Positions 50,323-59,134 of a stretch of 64,000 nucleotides of DNA are shown in pieces. The notes below the pieces were generated by a model that saw nothing but the letters and a program-made list of their open reading frames with translations, did no database searches and had not been told where the DNA came from. The stretch's first letter is position 1; every line of letters starts with the position of its first letter. The position numbers and the translations under genes are program-made. The stretch comes from Dorea_D sp963559605. GTDB taxonomy: Bacteria; Bacillota; Clostridia; Lachnospirales; Lachnospiraceae. The DNA lies in the NCBI GenBank assembly GCA_963559605.1, contig CAUWLL010000007.1:1-64000 (forward strand), given 5' to 3'.

Positions 50323-50931
50323 TTAGGACAGCTCCACAAAATTCTTTAATATCTGAAGTCCCACATCACTGCTCTTTTCCGGGTGGAACTGACAGGCAAA
50401 TACATTGTCCTGCTCTACCGAAGCATGAATGTGCGTACCATATTCTGTCGTTGCCGTTACTATCTCTTCCTCCTCCGCTTTCAGATAGTAGGAATGTACA
50501 AAATAAACGTACGGATCCGCAGGCAGGTTCCGAAACAGCCTGCCCTCTCTCGGAAACTCCAGGGAGTTCCATCCCATATGCGGAATCTTAAGCCCTGATG
50601 TCTCCGGGATACGAAGAATCTCTCCTTTTAAAATACCAAGACCTTCCACCCCCGGTGTCTCGTTACTGCGCTCAAATAATAATTGCAGTCCCAGACAGAT
50701 TCCAAGAAACGGAGTGTTCTTCTCCACTACTTTTCGTATCACTTCCTCCAGTCCGTACTGCCGAAGCTTACCCATAGCATCTCCGAAAGAACCAACTCCC
50801 GGCAAAATCACTTTATCTGCGCTGAGAATCCTCTGTGCATCTCTTGTAACCACAACGTCCTGTCCCAGATAAACCAGCGCTTTCTCCACACTTCTTATAT
50901 TTCCCGCATCATAGTCGATAATCGCAATCAT
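50323..50931 (-). CDS. hisH: Imidazole glycerol phosphate synthase, glutaminase subunit
   Basis: 202 residues. Class I amidotransferase: GVGSFGDAM, nucleophile Cys in LGICLGLQLLFERS, VHSYYLKAEEE, and the His/Glu in CQFHPEKSS. Supplies ammonia to HisF, whose gene follows after 41 bases. Confidence 0.95.
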   Translation of the reverse strand: MIAIIDYDAGNIRSVEKALVYLGQDVVVTRDAQRILSADKVILPGVGSFGDAMGKLRQYGLEEVIRKVVEKNTPFLGICLGLQLLFERSNETPGVEGLGILKGEILRIPETSGLKIPHMGWNSLEFPREGRLFRNLPADPYVYFVHSYYLKAEEEEIVTATTEYGTHIHASVEQDNVFACQFHPEKSSDVGLQILKNFVELS

Positions 50932-50973
50932 TGTATCCGTCCTTCCATTATTTTCATCTTTCTGCTATCCTAA

Positions 50974-52446
50974 CTATACCTCAAGAGTAAACCAAAATTC
51001 AACTCCATTGTCGTAATTATTCACTCCGTACTCCTGATGAAAAGACTCCATAATCGCTTTCACAATAGAAAGTCCGATTCCGTTTCCGCCGTACTCTCTT
51101 GTATGTGCCTTATCCACCTTATAAAACTTGTCCCAGATCCGGGGAATATCCTCCTGTGGAATCGGCGTCCCCGTATTAAACACCGTAACTTTCGCCCGCT
51201 CATCCTCTTTCGTGACCTTCACTTCCACAACCATATCACCGTCCAGATGATGAAATGCATTGCTTACATAATTACGGATCACCTGCTCTGTTTTAAATTC
51301 ATCCGCCCACACATATACCGACTCTGGCTGCCGGAAGATCACCTTCGCCTCTTTTTGCTGTGCCAGAATCTCCATACTTTGTAACACACCGCGGATAAGG
51401 CCTGTCAGATCAAACCGCTCAAACGCAATCTCATCTCCGCCAAACTCCAGTTGGTTCAAGGTCAACAGGTTTTTCACCATCTGGTTCATCTTATCCGCTT
51501 CGTCCATAATAACGTCACAGTAAAACTCCATACTCTCCCTGTCGCATGCAACCCCGTCCTTCAACCCTTCCGCATAGCCTTGGATCAGCGCAATAGGCGT
51601 CTTTAATTCATGAGAGACGTTCCCCATAAAATCATTGCGCATTTGCTCCAGCTTCTCTTTCTGCTCAATATCCTTCCGAAGGTTGTTGTTGGCGCTTTTC
51701 AGCTCGGAGATCGTCCTCTCCAATTTTCCGGACATCCGGTTAAAATTCGCCCCAAGCTCCCCGATTTCATTTTGACCGCCGCTTGTATATTTCACTTCAA
51801 AATCCAGATTCGCCATCCGATCAGAAAGTACCGCAAGCTCCCGTATGGGATCGGTCAGTTTCTTAGAAAAATACCATACAAGCACTATACTTACAACAAT
51901 CGCCGCACTCCCGATATAAATAAGAAAACGATTGGACAGCATAGCGCTCTCTTTGATGCTTTCCAGTGGGCTTCGAATCAGAAAATGACTTCTGTCATCC
52001 AGAATCCCCCACATCTCAATATAATCCGTCTGCGTCCACGGATCCTTTGCCTGACTGATCTGGTACGTGTCTGTACTTTCCAATATCCTGTTGTTTTTCT
52101 GCGCCTGATTCAACAAATATCCCATCAGCTGCTTCCGAAGAACGTCCATGTCGTGAACGTTGGTAATCACACCCATATCCTCTTCTCCATTATTATTAAT
52201 GACAAGAAAAGAGAGATTATTTCTCTCCGCCATTCCCCGGAGTTCTTCCGAAATATCAGTGGAACAGGCCGTTCCTTCTGTCATCGCCTGATTCAGGCTC
52301 TCATACATACGGATGAATTTGGTCTCTTTGTTCTTCACATAAAAGGAACTCAGATAATTCGCATTAACAACAAACAGGACAAGAAAGACACAAAGAATCA
52401 GTCCAAGGAACATTACTATCATCTGACGCTTGATCGAACGTTTCAT
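50974..52446 (-). CDS. Sensor histidine kinase
   Basis: 490 residues: TM1 (MIVMFLGLILCVFLVLFVVN), an extracellular sensor of ~140 residues, TM2 (FLIYIGSAAIVVSIVLVWYF), HAMP (LTDPIRELAVLSDRMANLDF), coiled coil, H-box GNVSHELKTPIALIQGYAEG, N-box RNYVSNAFHH, and G-box GGNGIGLSIVKAIMESF. Cognate of the response regulator upstream (3-base spacing). The signal is unknown. Confidence 0.9.
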   Translation of the reverse strand: MKRSIKRQMIVMFLGLILCVFLVLFVVNANYLSSFYVKNKETKFIRMYESLNQAMTEGTACSTDISEELRGMAERNNLSFLVINNNGEEDMGVITNVHDMDVLRKQLMGYLLNQAQKNNRILESTDTYQISQAKDPWTQTDYIEMWGILDDRSHFLIRSPLESIKESAMLSNRFLIYIGSAAIVVSIVLVWYFSKKLTDPIRELAVLSDRMANLDFEVKYTSGGQNEIGELGANFNRMSGKLERTISELKSANNNLRKDIEQKEKLEQMRNDFMGNVSHELKTPIALIQGYAEGLKDGVACDRESMEFYCDVIMDEADKMNQMVKNLLTLNQLEFGGDEIAFERFDLTGLIRGVLQSMEILAQQKEAKVIFRQPESVYVWADEFKTEQVIRNYVSNAFHHLDGDMVVEVKVTKEDERAKVTVFNTGTPIPQEDIPRIWDKFYKVDKAHTREYGGNGIGLSIVKAIMESFHQEYGVNNYDNGVEFWFTLEV

Positions 52447-52449
52447 CTT

Positions 52450-53127
52450 CTATATCACCTCAAACTTATAACCCATGCCCCAGATGGTCTTGATGTAGTT
52501 TCCCTTTTCTCCCAATTTACTTCTTAGTTTCTTCACATGGGTATCGATCGTTCTTGCATCTCCAAAATAGTCATAATTCCACACATTATTTAGAATCTTC
52601 TCTCTGGAAAGAGCAATTCCCTGATTTTCCACAAAATATGTCAGAAGTTCAAATTCTTTAAAACTCAGATCAACCGTTTCCGTTCCAATCCTTACCGTAT
52701 GAGCCGCCTTATCAATGAGGATCCCTCCTGCATCCACGGACGCTTCGCTGTCCGCGCCCCTGCTTCTTCTAAGCACTGCCTCCACTCTGGCAACCAGGAT
52801 CTTCGGACTGAACGGCTTGGAGATGTATTCGTCCACGCCAAGTTCAAACCCCTGCAGCTCATCCCGCTCATCCCCACGTGCCGTCAGCATGATGATCGGA
52901 ACCTTGGAATTCTGTCGTACTTCCCGACACACCTGCCAGCCATCCATCTTCGGCATCATAATATCCAAAATCAAAAGGTCAATCCCCTTATTTTCATAAA
53001 AAATCTCCATCGCCTCAAGACCGTCTCCTGCCTCCAGCACATAGTATCCTGCCCGTTCCAGAAAATCCCGGACTAATTTCCGCATTCTGCTCTCATCATC
53101 TACGATCAATATCTTCGTCTTATCCAT
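52450..53127 (-). CDS. Response regulator, OmpR/PhoB type
   Basis: 225 residues: receiver (ILIVDDESRMRKL, phospho-Asp in LLILDIMMPKMDGW, Lys in YISKPFSP) and winged helix (LSFKEFELLTYFVENQGIAL, ARTIDTHVKKLRSKLG, IKTIWGMGYKFEV). Paired with the kinase at 50974. Confidence 0.9.
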   Translation of the reverse strand: MDKTKILIVDDESRMRKLVRDFLERAGYYVLEAGDGLEAMEIFYENKGIDLLILDIMMPKMDGWQVCREVRQNSKVPIIMLTARGDERDELQGFELGVDEYISKPFSPKILVARVEAVLRRSRGADSEASVDAGGILIDKAAHTVRIGTETVDLSFKEFELLTYFVENQGIALSREKILNNVWNYDYFGDARTIDTHVKKLRSKLGEKGNYIKTIWGMGYKFEVI

Positions 53128-53259
53128 GACCTGCCTCCACCTGAAATCTGATTCTCCTATTTTCTGCCTTTCATCTTACCAGACAAATATGTCAGAACTG
53201 TGAACACAGGGCGGTCTTAGAAGCATTTGAAAACACGGACATCTGAGAGCCTATTTTCA

Positions 53260-54417
53260 TTACAGCGACCATTGGATGTCCATGATATATGCGCCCTCCA
53301 CAGACGAATCTTCCAGCATATCCAGAAGTTCCTCTTTCGTTGCTGATACAACTGCGCCATACGCCCGGATACCGTTGTCTTCAACCTCCATAAGAATAGC
53401 CTCATAATTAGATTCCTTGAATGCGATCCCCTTCTGAACAAGGTTAAATGCCTTTCCAAACTCCGGATGATCTCCCACATACCGAATAAGTGACTTCAGA
53501 TGCTCTTCCAGCATCTCTGCAGTGATACGCTCCGGATATTTTCCATTCTCCTGTTGTTCCACTTCCAAATACGGATATTTCTCATGATCATAAAGCTCAC
53601 TTCTGTCATATCCGGGACTAGGTGTAAATCCCCAATAGCCCTGCGGATCACCTTCCAACGCCGTCGGAACATACATATAATACGCCTCGTGCGCATCCAT
53701 AAAATCAACAACTTCCTGCGCATTCTTTATAGCATCAAAGGAAACCGCCGCCTGGATCAAAAGATTGTCCGGTAATTTTGAAATTTTATCTATCGCCTCC
53801 TCTTTTGCCAACCCACAATAATCAGAATCTCTCGTAAAAGCATTAATCGGAAGGGATGTTACGTCCCATGAGGAATCTGATGCATACAGGCGATTCCTTG
53901 TAAGCTGTAGCGGATACGTCGTTGTTTTCCCTGCATACTGGCGTAGCACTTCAATAGAATACTTTCCGTATCCTTCTTCCTGCACCCACACATCTGTCAC
54001 ACCTTTTTCCCCACTGAATAATTCCAAGTACGCATCCATTCCCATCACAAACTCATCCTTAACAGCTGTTATTTTCGCCCCTTCTTCATCCTTATACCTT
54101 TTTACCGGGGAATAATAAATACTATTTAAAAGAGGGGATAATCCGTAAATGATCAGCAACACAACGACCGTTGCCAATGCAACCGCCAGCAAGACATAGT
54201 TACGGAACTTCTTTCGAACTGCGCCGGATACCCGTTTACTGAAAATATCCTCTTTCTTTTTTGGAGCTTCTTCCTCCGACAAAAATTCCTCCTCCGGCTC
54301 TATATCCATATGTTCCAACAGTACCTGCATTTTCTCCATGTCCTGTTCTATCTCTTCGGACTCTTTCCGATCCAGTTCACCCTGCAAATATTTCTTGAAT
54401 TTCTCTTCATACTTCAT
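53260..54417 (-). CDS. Anti-sigma factor with Sigma_reg_N/C-type domains
   Basis: 385 residues. A cytoplasmic N-terminus (~95 residues, acidic, KYLQGELDRKESEEIEQDME), one membrane helix (NYVLLAVALATVVVLLIIYG), and a large extracellular domain ending with a region resembling the Sigma_reg_C domain of YhdL-type anti-sigma proteins (AYGAVVSATKEELLDML). It directly follows an ECF sigma gene, 17 bases apart, the standard arrangement for a membrane anti-sigma factor. The released signal is unknown. Confidence 0.7.
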   Translation of the reverse strand: MKYEEKFKKYLQGELDRKESEEIEQDMEKMQVLLEHMDIEPEEEFLSEEEAPKKKEDIFSKRVSGAVRKKFRNYVLLAVALATVVVLLIIYGLSPLLNSIYYSPVKRYKDEEGAKITAVKDEFVMGMDAYLELFSGEKGVTDVWVQEEGYGKYSIEVLRQYAGKTTTYPLQLTRNRLYASDSSWDVTSLPINAFTRDSDYCGLAKEEAIDKISKLPDNLLIQAAVSFDAIKNAQEVVDFMDAHEAYYMYVPTALEGDPQGYWGFTPSPGYDRSELYDHEKYPYLEVEQQENGKYPERITAEMLEEHLKSLIRYVGDHPEFGKAFNLVQKGIAFKESNYEAILMEVEDNGIRAYGAVVSATKEELLDMLEDSSVEGAYIMDIQWSL

Positions 54418-54434
54418 AACTTCACCTTCCTCTG

Positions 54435-54926
54435 CTATATGGATTCCTGTTCCATATACTTTTTTAATTTTTTCTTCGCCCGATACAAGATCACTCTTAC
54501 ATTTCCATGAGAAAGCTGCAAAAGCCTGCCTACCTCCTCCTGAGACAAACCCGAAAACCAGTAAAGTATAACCGCTTCTTTTTCCATTTCACTCAAGCGA
54601 AGAATCGCCCGATATAACTGTCGGTTTCTTTCATCCTGTATCAGCCGCTCCAACACTCCCACATCTTCACATGGCTGATTCTCATCCGGTTCGTCAAATG
54701 ACCGGCGACATTCTTTTCTATAGACATCTATGTAAAGATTCCTTGCCACCCGGAAAAGCCACGGCAGGATTTCTTCTTCTGATACATCTACAGAAAGAAG
54801 CGCTTTTACAAATGTCTCCTGCATCAAATCCTCTGCCAGAGCATGGTTATGGCAAAGAGAATACAGATACAAATAAACTTTTTTCGTATATTTATCATAT
54901 ACCTGCTGCAATATATCGTTTTCCAC
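54435..54926 (-). CDS. ECF-family RNA polymerase sigma factor
   Basis: 163 residues: region 2 (VYLYLYSLCHNHALAEDLMQETFVKAL, PWLFRVARNLYIDVYRK) and region 4 (LRLSEMEKEAVILYWFSGLSQEEVGRLLQLSHGNVRVILYRAKKKL). The start is a GTG at 54926 behind AAGGAGGTGG. A TGTAAC-16-CGTTAA pair just upstream looks like an ECF-type promoter, so it is probably self-activated. Held by the anti-sigma encoded next. Confidence 0.85.
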   Translation of the reverse strand: MENDILQQVYDKYTKKVYLYLYSLCHNHALAEDLMQETFVKALLSVDVSEEEILPWLFRVARNLYIDVYRKECRRSFDEPDENQPCEDVGVLERLIQDERNRQLYRAILRLSEMEKEAVILYWFSGLSQEEVGRLLQLSHGNVRVILYRAKKKLKKYMEQESI

Positions 54927-54946
54927 TTTGCCACCTCCTTATATGA

Positions 54947-54974
54947 TTAACGGATGAGTTTCCAAAATGTTACA
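54947..54974 (-). promoter_or_regulatory. Possible ECF-type autoregulated promoter
   Basis: On the minus strand TGTAAC (54974-54969), 16 bases, CGTTAA (54952-54947), matching the AAC/CGT pattern of ECF promoters; it lies 21 bases before the sigma gene start. Confidence 0.5.
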
Positions 54975-55015
54975 GGAAAGTTCAAATTATTTATCTTTCA
55001 AACCGATCATAACAC

Positions 55016-55059
55016 AAAAACGAACCGGACAGAGAATCACACTCTGCCCGATTCGTTTT
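55016..55059 (-). terminator. Terminator after the chemoreceptor gene
   Basis: ACGAAtCGGgCAGAG pairs with CTCTGtCCGgTTCGT (minus strand), followed by TTTTTG. Confidence 0.75.
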
Positions 55060-55120
55060 ACACCATTTCTATGTGTAAAATTAATCTTACTTCTATCACA
55101 TAATAATATAGTTATTGCTG

Positions 55121-57097
55121 TTATACGTTCGGAAGCCGGAATTGTCCAACCAAATCGTTCAAAAGCTGTGCCTGTGAAGAAAGCTCTTCGCTGGCTGCCG
55201 CCGATTCTTCGCTGGTTGCGGAATTGGTCTGGACTACAGAAGAGATCTGATCTAATCCCTCTGTAACCTGGGAAATCGCTGTTGCCGCCTCATCTACCAT
55301 TCCTGCAACTTTCACCATATCGCCAACGGCGAGTTCTGCTAATTCTGTCGTCTTTTTCAGCGCCGCCGTCACATCATTTACAATTGCGTTTCCGTTTTCT
55401 ACAGATATAATGGAATTTTCAATCAGTTCTTTTGTAGCTTTCGCTGCTTGATCTGATTTTGACGCCAGATTGCGGACTTCATCTGCCACCACGGCAAAGC
55501 CTTTGCCGGCTTCTCCTGCCCGGGCGGATTCTACTGCCGCATTCAATGCCAGAATATTTGTCTGGAAAGCAATGTCTTCTATGGTTGTGATGATCTTACT
55601 GATCTTATCGGAGGAATCGCTGATCTCTTTCATCGCAGTTATCATCTCAGTCATCATCTCATTACTGCGTATCACTTCTCCTCCTGCTTCCTCTACGTGG
55701 TCTTTTGTAGACTCGGACGCTGTTGCCGTCTGTCTGGAACTCTGTGAGATTTCCTGGATCGTAGCCGCCAGTTCCTGTATAGAACTTGCCTGCTCTGTCG
55801 CTCCCTGCGCCAGAGACTGCGCGCCGTCCGATACCTGAGACGCTCCTGCGGAGATCTGCTCCGAACTTGTATGGATCTGCATAAGGACATCGCTCAGTTT
55901 GTTTCGAATCTTGCGCATAGAAACCAGCATTCCCTCAAAATTACCAATATAACGCTCCGGTACTTTAGAATCTACCACAAAGTTTCCTCTTCCCATCTGA
56001 TCAAGCAGATAATCCGTATCCTTCAAAATCATACCTAAGCCTTCTACAATAATTCCGGTTGACACCACAAGATTTCCGACCTCGTCTTTGCTCTTGAACT
56101 CAGGAACCGGTGCGTCCAGATCACCTTTTGACAAAAGCTCCAGACGTTTGGCACATGCCTTGATCGGTGTTCCGATGTTTGCCGCAATCCGTATCGCGAT
56201 AAGACTTGCAATAATCGCAGTTATGATGAGCAATACGATCGTCACAATGATCCCTCTCACAGACGCCCCGTTAAAATCAGAAACCGGCGCCGTGATCGCT
56301 ATGCTCCATCCGTTCGTATCCGGTACTGCCGAATAGGCGGAAAATTTATCGTCTCCTCCGTAAGAGTACTCTGCAAATCCATTCTCTCCTGCAATCATAT
56401 CTTTTTCGATTGCCGCCAAAGCCTTCAAGGAAGAATCTGACTTAGCGTCTTCAATAGTATTCTCCTGCTCACGGACAGCTTCTATATTCTTATGAGCAAT
56501 GGTATTCCCATCTGCATCCAGCATATAAGCAGAACCGCCCTTACTCACCCGAAGACCGCCTACAATATCATTTAAAAAGGTTTCCTTCGGCACGAAATAA
56601 ACAACGCCGTCTATCTCCCCATTCATGATCCCGTCTTTCCATATAGGCGCGGAAACGATGATCGTAAGTTCCCCCGTCACCTTTGAAACAAGGGGTTCGG
56701 AAACAAAAGCTTTTCCTTCCATTGCCTCTTTAAAGTATGCACGGTCGCTGTAGTCCTTTCCGTCTATCAGACTGTGCCCCTTTTTATCCAGAAGATTGTA
56801 CCGTACGAGTTCATAAGCCTCCACCTTCTGCTGCAGAATTTCCTGTTTCTTCTCCAGCGTTGTACTTTTCGCGGATAATATCGGCATAGCTCCTGTCTCT
56901 AACGCAACCGTTTTATACTCCTTTAGCTGGTACGATACTCTCTCCGATGCAATGGAAGCTGTCTCTGTCATACTGACCTTCAATATAGACTGCGTTCCGT
57001 TGTACCCAAGGGCACATGCAATCCCCCCTACTAATGCCAGCGAAATCGTAACAGTCAAAATCATGGATACCAAAATTTTTGACTTAATACTTTTCAT
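55121..57097 (-). CDS. Methyl-accepting chemotaxis protein with Cache sensor
   Basis: 658 residues from the ATG at 57097 (behind GAGGTGGGAC). TM1 (ILVSMILTVTISLALVGGIA), a double Cache sensor (~38-280, YFKEAMEGKAFVSEPLVS, AYMLDADGNTIAHKNI), TM2 (GIIVTIVLLIITAIIASLIA), HAMP, and a methyl-accepting domain with the conserved tip (EDIAFQTNILALNAAVESAR). It senses a small extracellular ligand. No chemotaxis kinase genes are in the window; placed beside c-di-GMP genes, it may feed a broader behavioural response. Confidence 0.9.
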   Translation of the reverse strand: MKSIKSKILVSMILTVTISLALVGGIACALGYNGTQSILKVSMTETASIASERVSYQLKEYKTVALETGAMPILSAKSTTLEKKQEILQQKVEAYELVRYNLLDKKGHSLIDGKDYSDRAYFKEAMEGKAFVSEPLVSKVTGELTIIVSAPIWKDGIMNGEIDGVVYFVPKETFLNDIVGGLRVSKGGSAYMLDADGNTIAHKNIEAVREQENTIEDAKSDSSLKALAAIEKDMIAGENGFAEYSYGGDDKFSAYSAVPDTNGWSIAITAPVSDFNGASVRGIIVTIVLLIITAIIASLIAIRIAANIGTPIKACAKRLELLSKGDLDAPVPEFKSKDEVGNLVVSTGIIVEGLGMILKDTDYLLDQMGRGNFVVDSKVPERYIGNFEGMLVSMRKIRNKLSDVLMQIHTSSEQISAGASQVSDGAQSLAQGATEQASSIQELAATIQEISQSSRQTATASESTKDHVEEAGGEVIRSNEMMTEMITAMKEISDSSDKISKIITTIEDIAFQTNILALNAAVESARAGEAGKGFAVVADEVRNLASKSDQAAKATKELIENSIISVENGNAIVNDVTAALKKTTELAELAVGDMVKVAGMVDEAATAISQVTEGLDQISSVVQTNSATSEESAAASEELSSQAQLLNDLVGQFRLPNV

Positions 57098-57167
57098 TTG
57101 TCCCACCTCTTTCTCTCTCTTTTGTATCTTGTCTGTGTATTCTCAGATACGCTAATATACTAATACT

Positions 57168-57197
57168 ATTATAATACATATCCCCGACTATTTACAA
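57168..57197 (-). promoter_or_regulatory. Sigma-A promoter of the chemoreceptor gene
   Basis: On the minus strand TTGTAA (57197-57192, overlapping the stop of the upstream cyclase gene), 18 bases, TATAAT (57173-57168). Confidence 0.55.
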
Positions 57198-59134
57198 GTG
57201 GTGTTCTGTTCCTTTTCCTGATTTTTCCGGGCTTTTTTCTCCTCATACATCCGCTGGTCCGCCAGTCTCATAAGCAAGTGAATATCTTGCCCGTCTGTCG
57301 GGTAAACAGCCGCCCCCATGGAAAATTCCAGTGTGTACCGGATATTCCCTTGAACTTGTGCAAAGAACTTTCCTCTCTCCGCTTTCATACGCTCCATCAC
57401 TGCATTTAGGTCTTTTATATTCGAAAATCCGCTTAAAAAGACAACAAATTCATCTCCCCCCAGCCGGGCACAGACAGCATTCTCTCCCGCCGACTCTTTC
57501 AGCGAATCCGCAATAAGTTTCAAGTATTTATCTCCCATATAGTGTCCGGAGCAGTCGTTGATCTTCTTCAAGTCATCCGCATCTACCATAATAACTGCAT
57601 CATATCCGTCAACCACCTTGGGCGTATCCGACAGCTGTTCCATCTTCTCGTAAAATCCTCTCCGGTTATAAAGACCTGTGAGCACATCTATTTCAACCTG
57701 CTCCTTCACTTCATGGAAACCTTTCCACCAGGAAGTCATATCTGTCACATAATATATGGTGCTCTGGTCATCTATCAGCTTCTCAATATGAAGATATTTT
57801 ACGACTCCGTCTTTGTCATATTCAAAGACATGACTGCTTTCATCGATAACATTTTTCTCAATCCGGATCAACAGCTCTTCCAGTAATTCAGCCGTCTCCA
57901 TGGAAGGCTTCTGCTCTTGTGTATTTAAGCACAAAATATCCTTCAGCCGCTCATTTACGAAAGTCCGTTTATGAAAAATATTTTTTTCAAAGATTCCGAT
58001 CGGAAGTTCTCCCCTGTCCATAAGGTAAACAAGCTTATTCCAGCTTGAATTAATACTTTGCAGCATCTGGTTAATGTACAGCAGAAGCTCGTCAAACTCA
58101 AGAATGTTTGTCTTAACTTCAATTCTTTCTATACTTCCGCTCCTTATCTTATTCAATTCATACATGATCACATTCAGATTTTTGATCAGCTTTTCATGCA
58201 CATACCACCGTATGATAACGATAATTCCGATAGAACCCAGGATAATATACAGCAGGACCAGCGCTGAAGATTCCAGAATATCCAAAAAAATATCCGAGGA
58301 TTTATATGCCCGCACCAGAATGTAATCTCCGTACATTTTCGCATAGACACAAAACATCGATCCACCATACTTCGCATGATATTCCTTCAGTTTTCTATCC
58401 CGATAATTTATCTGCTCTTGTGGGTACATCTCTTTTCCCACTAACGTTTTTTTCGTAGAAGCTACCGTCTGACGTGTGTTTTTATCAATGATATGTAAAT
58501 AACCGTTCACCTCAAACGGCATCTTATCAACAATATTCTGTAAACTGTTCTCTTTTATTTTCTGTTGGATATGCCGCGGTTCCATACCGATCTGTACAAT
58601 CCCGCTTCCGTCCTCCATCCATACGGCTGCATACTGCATCTCCTTTTGCATTGCCGTATTCGGAGCAATATCCTGACAAAGTTTTAAAGATTTATCCTGA
58701 AGCATCGGTTTAAAAAAACCGATCTGCTCTCCGGAATCAAAACTAAGCCCAAAATATTCGGGGTGTGTACCTGCAAAAATCTTTCCTTCCGGCGTAAAAT
58801 AATGGATTTCATCCACTTCCAGCCTTTCTGCCAGTTCTCTTGTTATATTTATATCATATAGCGCTTCTTTATTATATGCTATATAATAAGCAACTGTATC
58901 GGCAGAGCGGATACACCTGTTTTTAAATAATTGCTTTTCGCTCTCTATATCCTTGATATTCGTCTGAATAACCTGCTTTAATTGTCCGAACATCTCCCGG
59001 GTACTTTGTAACTGGGAATTATGCTTCATATTAAATTGGATAATGATATTCACAGGGATAATCATTATTAAAAAAAGTAATACAACCACAGTTGCCAATC
59101 GCGGCAATGTTTTTCTAATACTCTTGCTTGCCAT
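57188..59134 (-). CDS. Membrane diguanylate cyclase (GGDEF)
   Basis: 648 residues from the ATG at 59134, behind GGAGAG and overlapping the upstream gene by 20 bases; two earlier in-frame ATGs are less well placed. TM1 (LATVVVLLFLIMIIPVNII), a ~220-residue extracellular Cache-like sensor, TM2 (ALVLLYIILGSIGIIVIIRW), HAMP-like linker, a PAS-like region, and a GGDEF domain with intact RLGGDEFVVFLSGF and the substrate loop DALDVLTGLYNRRGF-like segment. It should make c-di-GMP. Translationally coupled to the EAL protein. Confidence 0.85.
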   Translation of the reverse strand: MASKSIRKTLPRLATVVVLLFLIMIIPVNIIIQFNMKHNSQLQSTREMFGQLKQVIQTNIKDIESEKQLFKNRCIRSADTVAYYIAYNKEALYDINITRELAERLEVDEIHYFTPEGKIFAGTHPEYFGLSFDSGEQIGFFKPMLQDKSLKLCQDIAPNTAMQKEMQYAAVWMEDGSGIVQIGMEPRHIQQKIKENSLQNIVDKMPFEVNGYLHIIDKNTRQTVASTKKTLVGKEMYPQEQINYRDRKLKEYHAKYGGSMFCVYAKMYGDYILVRAYKSSDIFLDILESSALVLLYIILGSIGIIVIIRWYVHEKLIKNLNVIMYELNKIRSGSIERIEVKTNILEFDELLLYINQMLQSINSSWNKLVYLMDRGELPIGIFEKNIFHKRTFVNERLKDILCLNTQEQKPSMETAELLEELLIRIEKNVIDESSHVFEYDKDGVVKYLHIEKLIDDQSTIYYVTDMTSWWKGFHEVKEQVEIDVLTGLYNRRGFYEKMEQLSDTPKVVDGYDAVIMVDADDLKKINDCSGHYMGDKYLKLIADSLKESAGENAVCARLGGDEFVVFLSGFSNIKDLNAVMERMKAERGKFFAQVQGNIRYTLEFSMGAAVYPTDGQDIHLLMRLADQRMYEEKKARKNQEKEQNTTCK

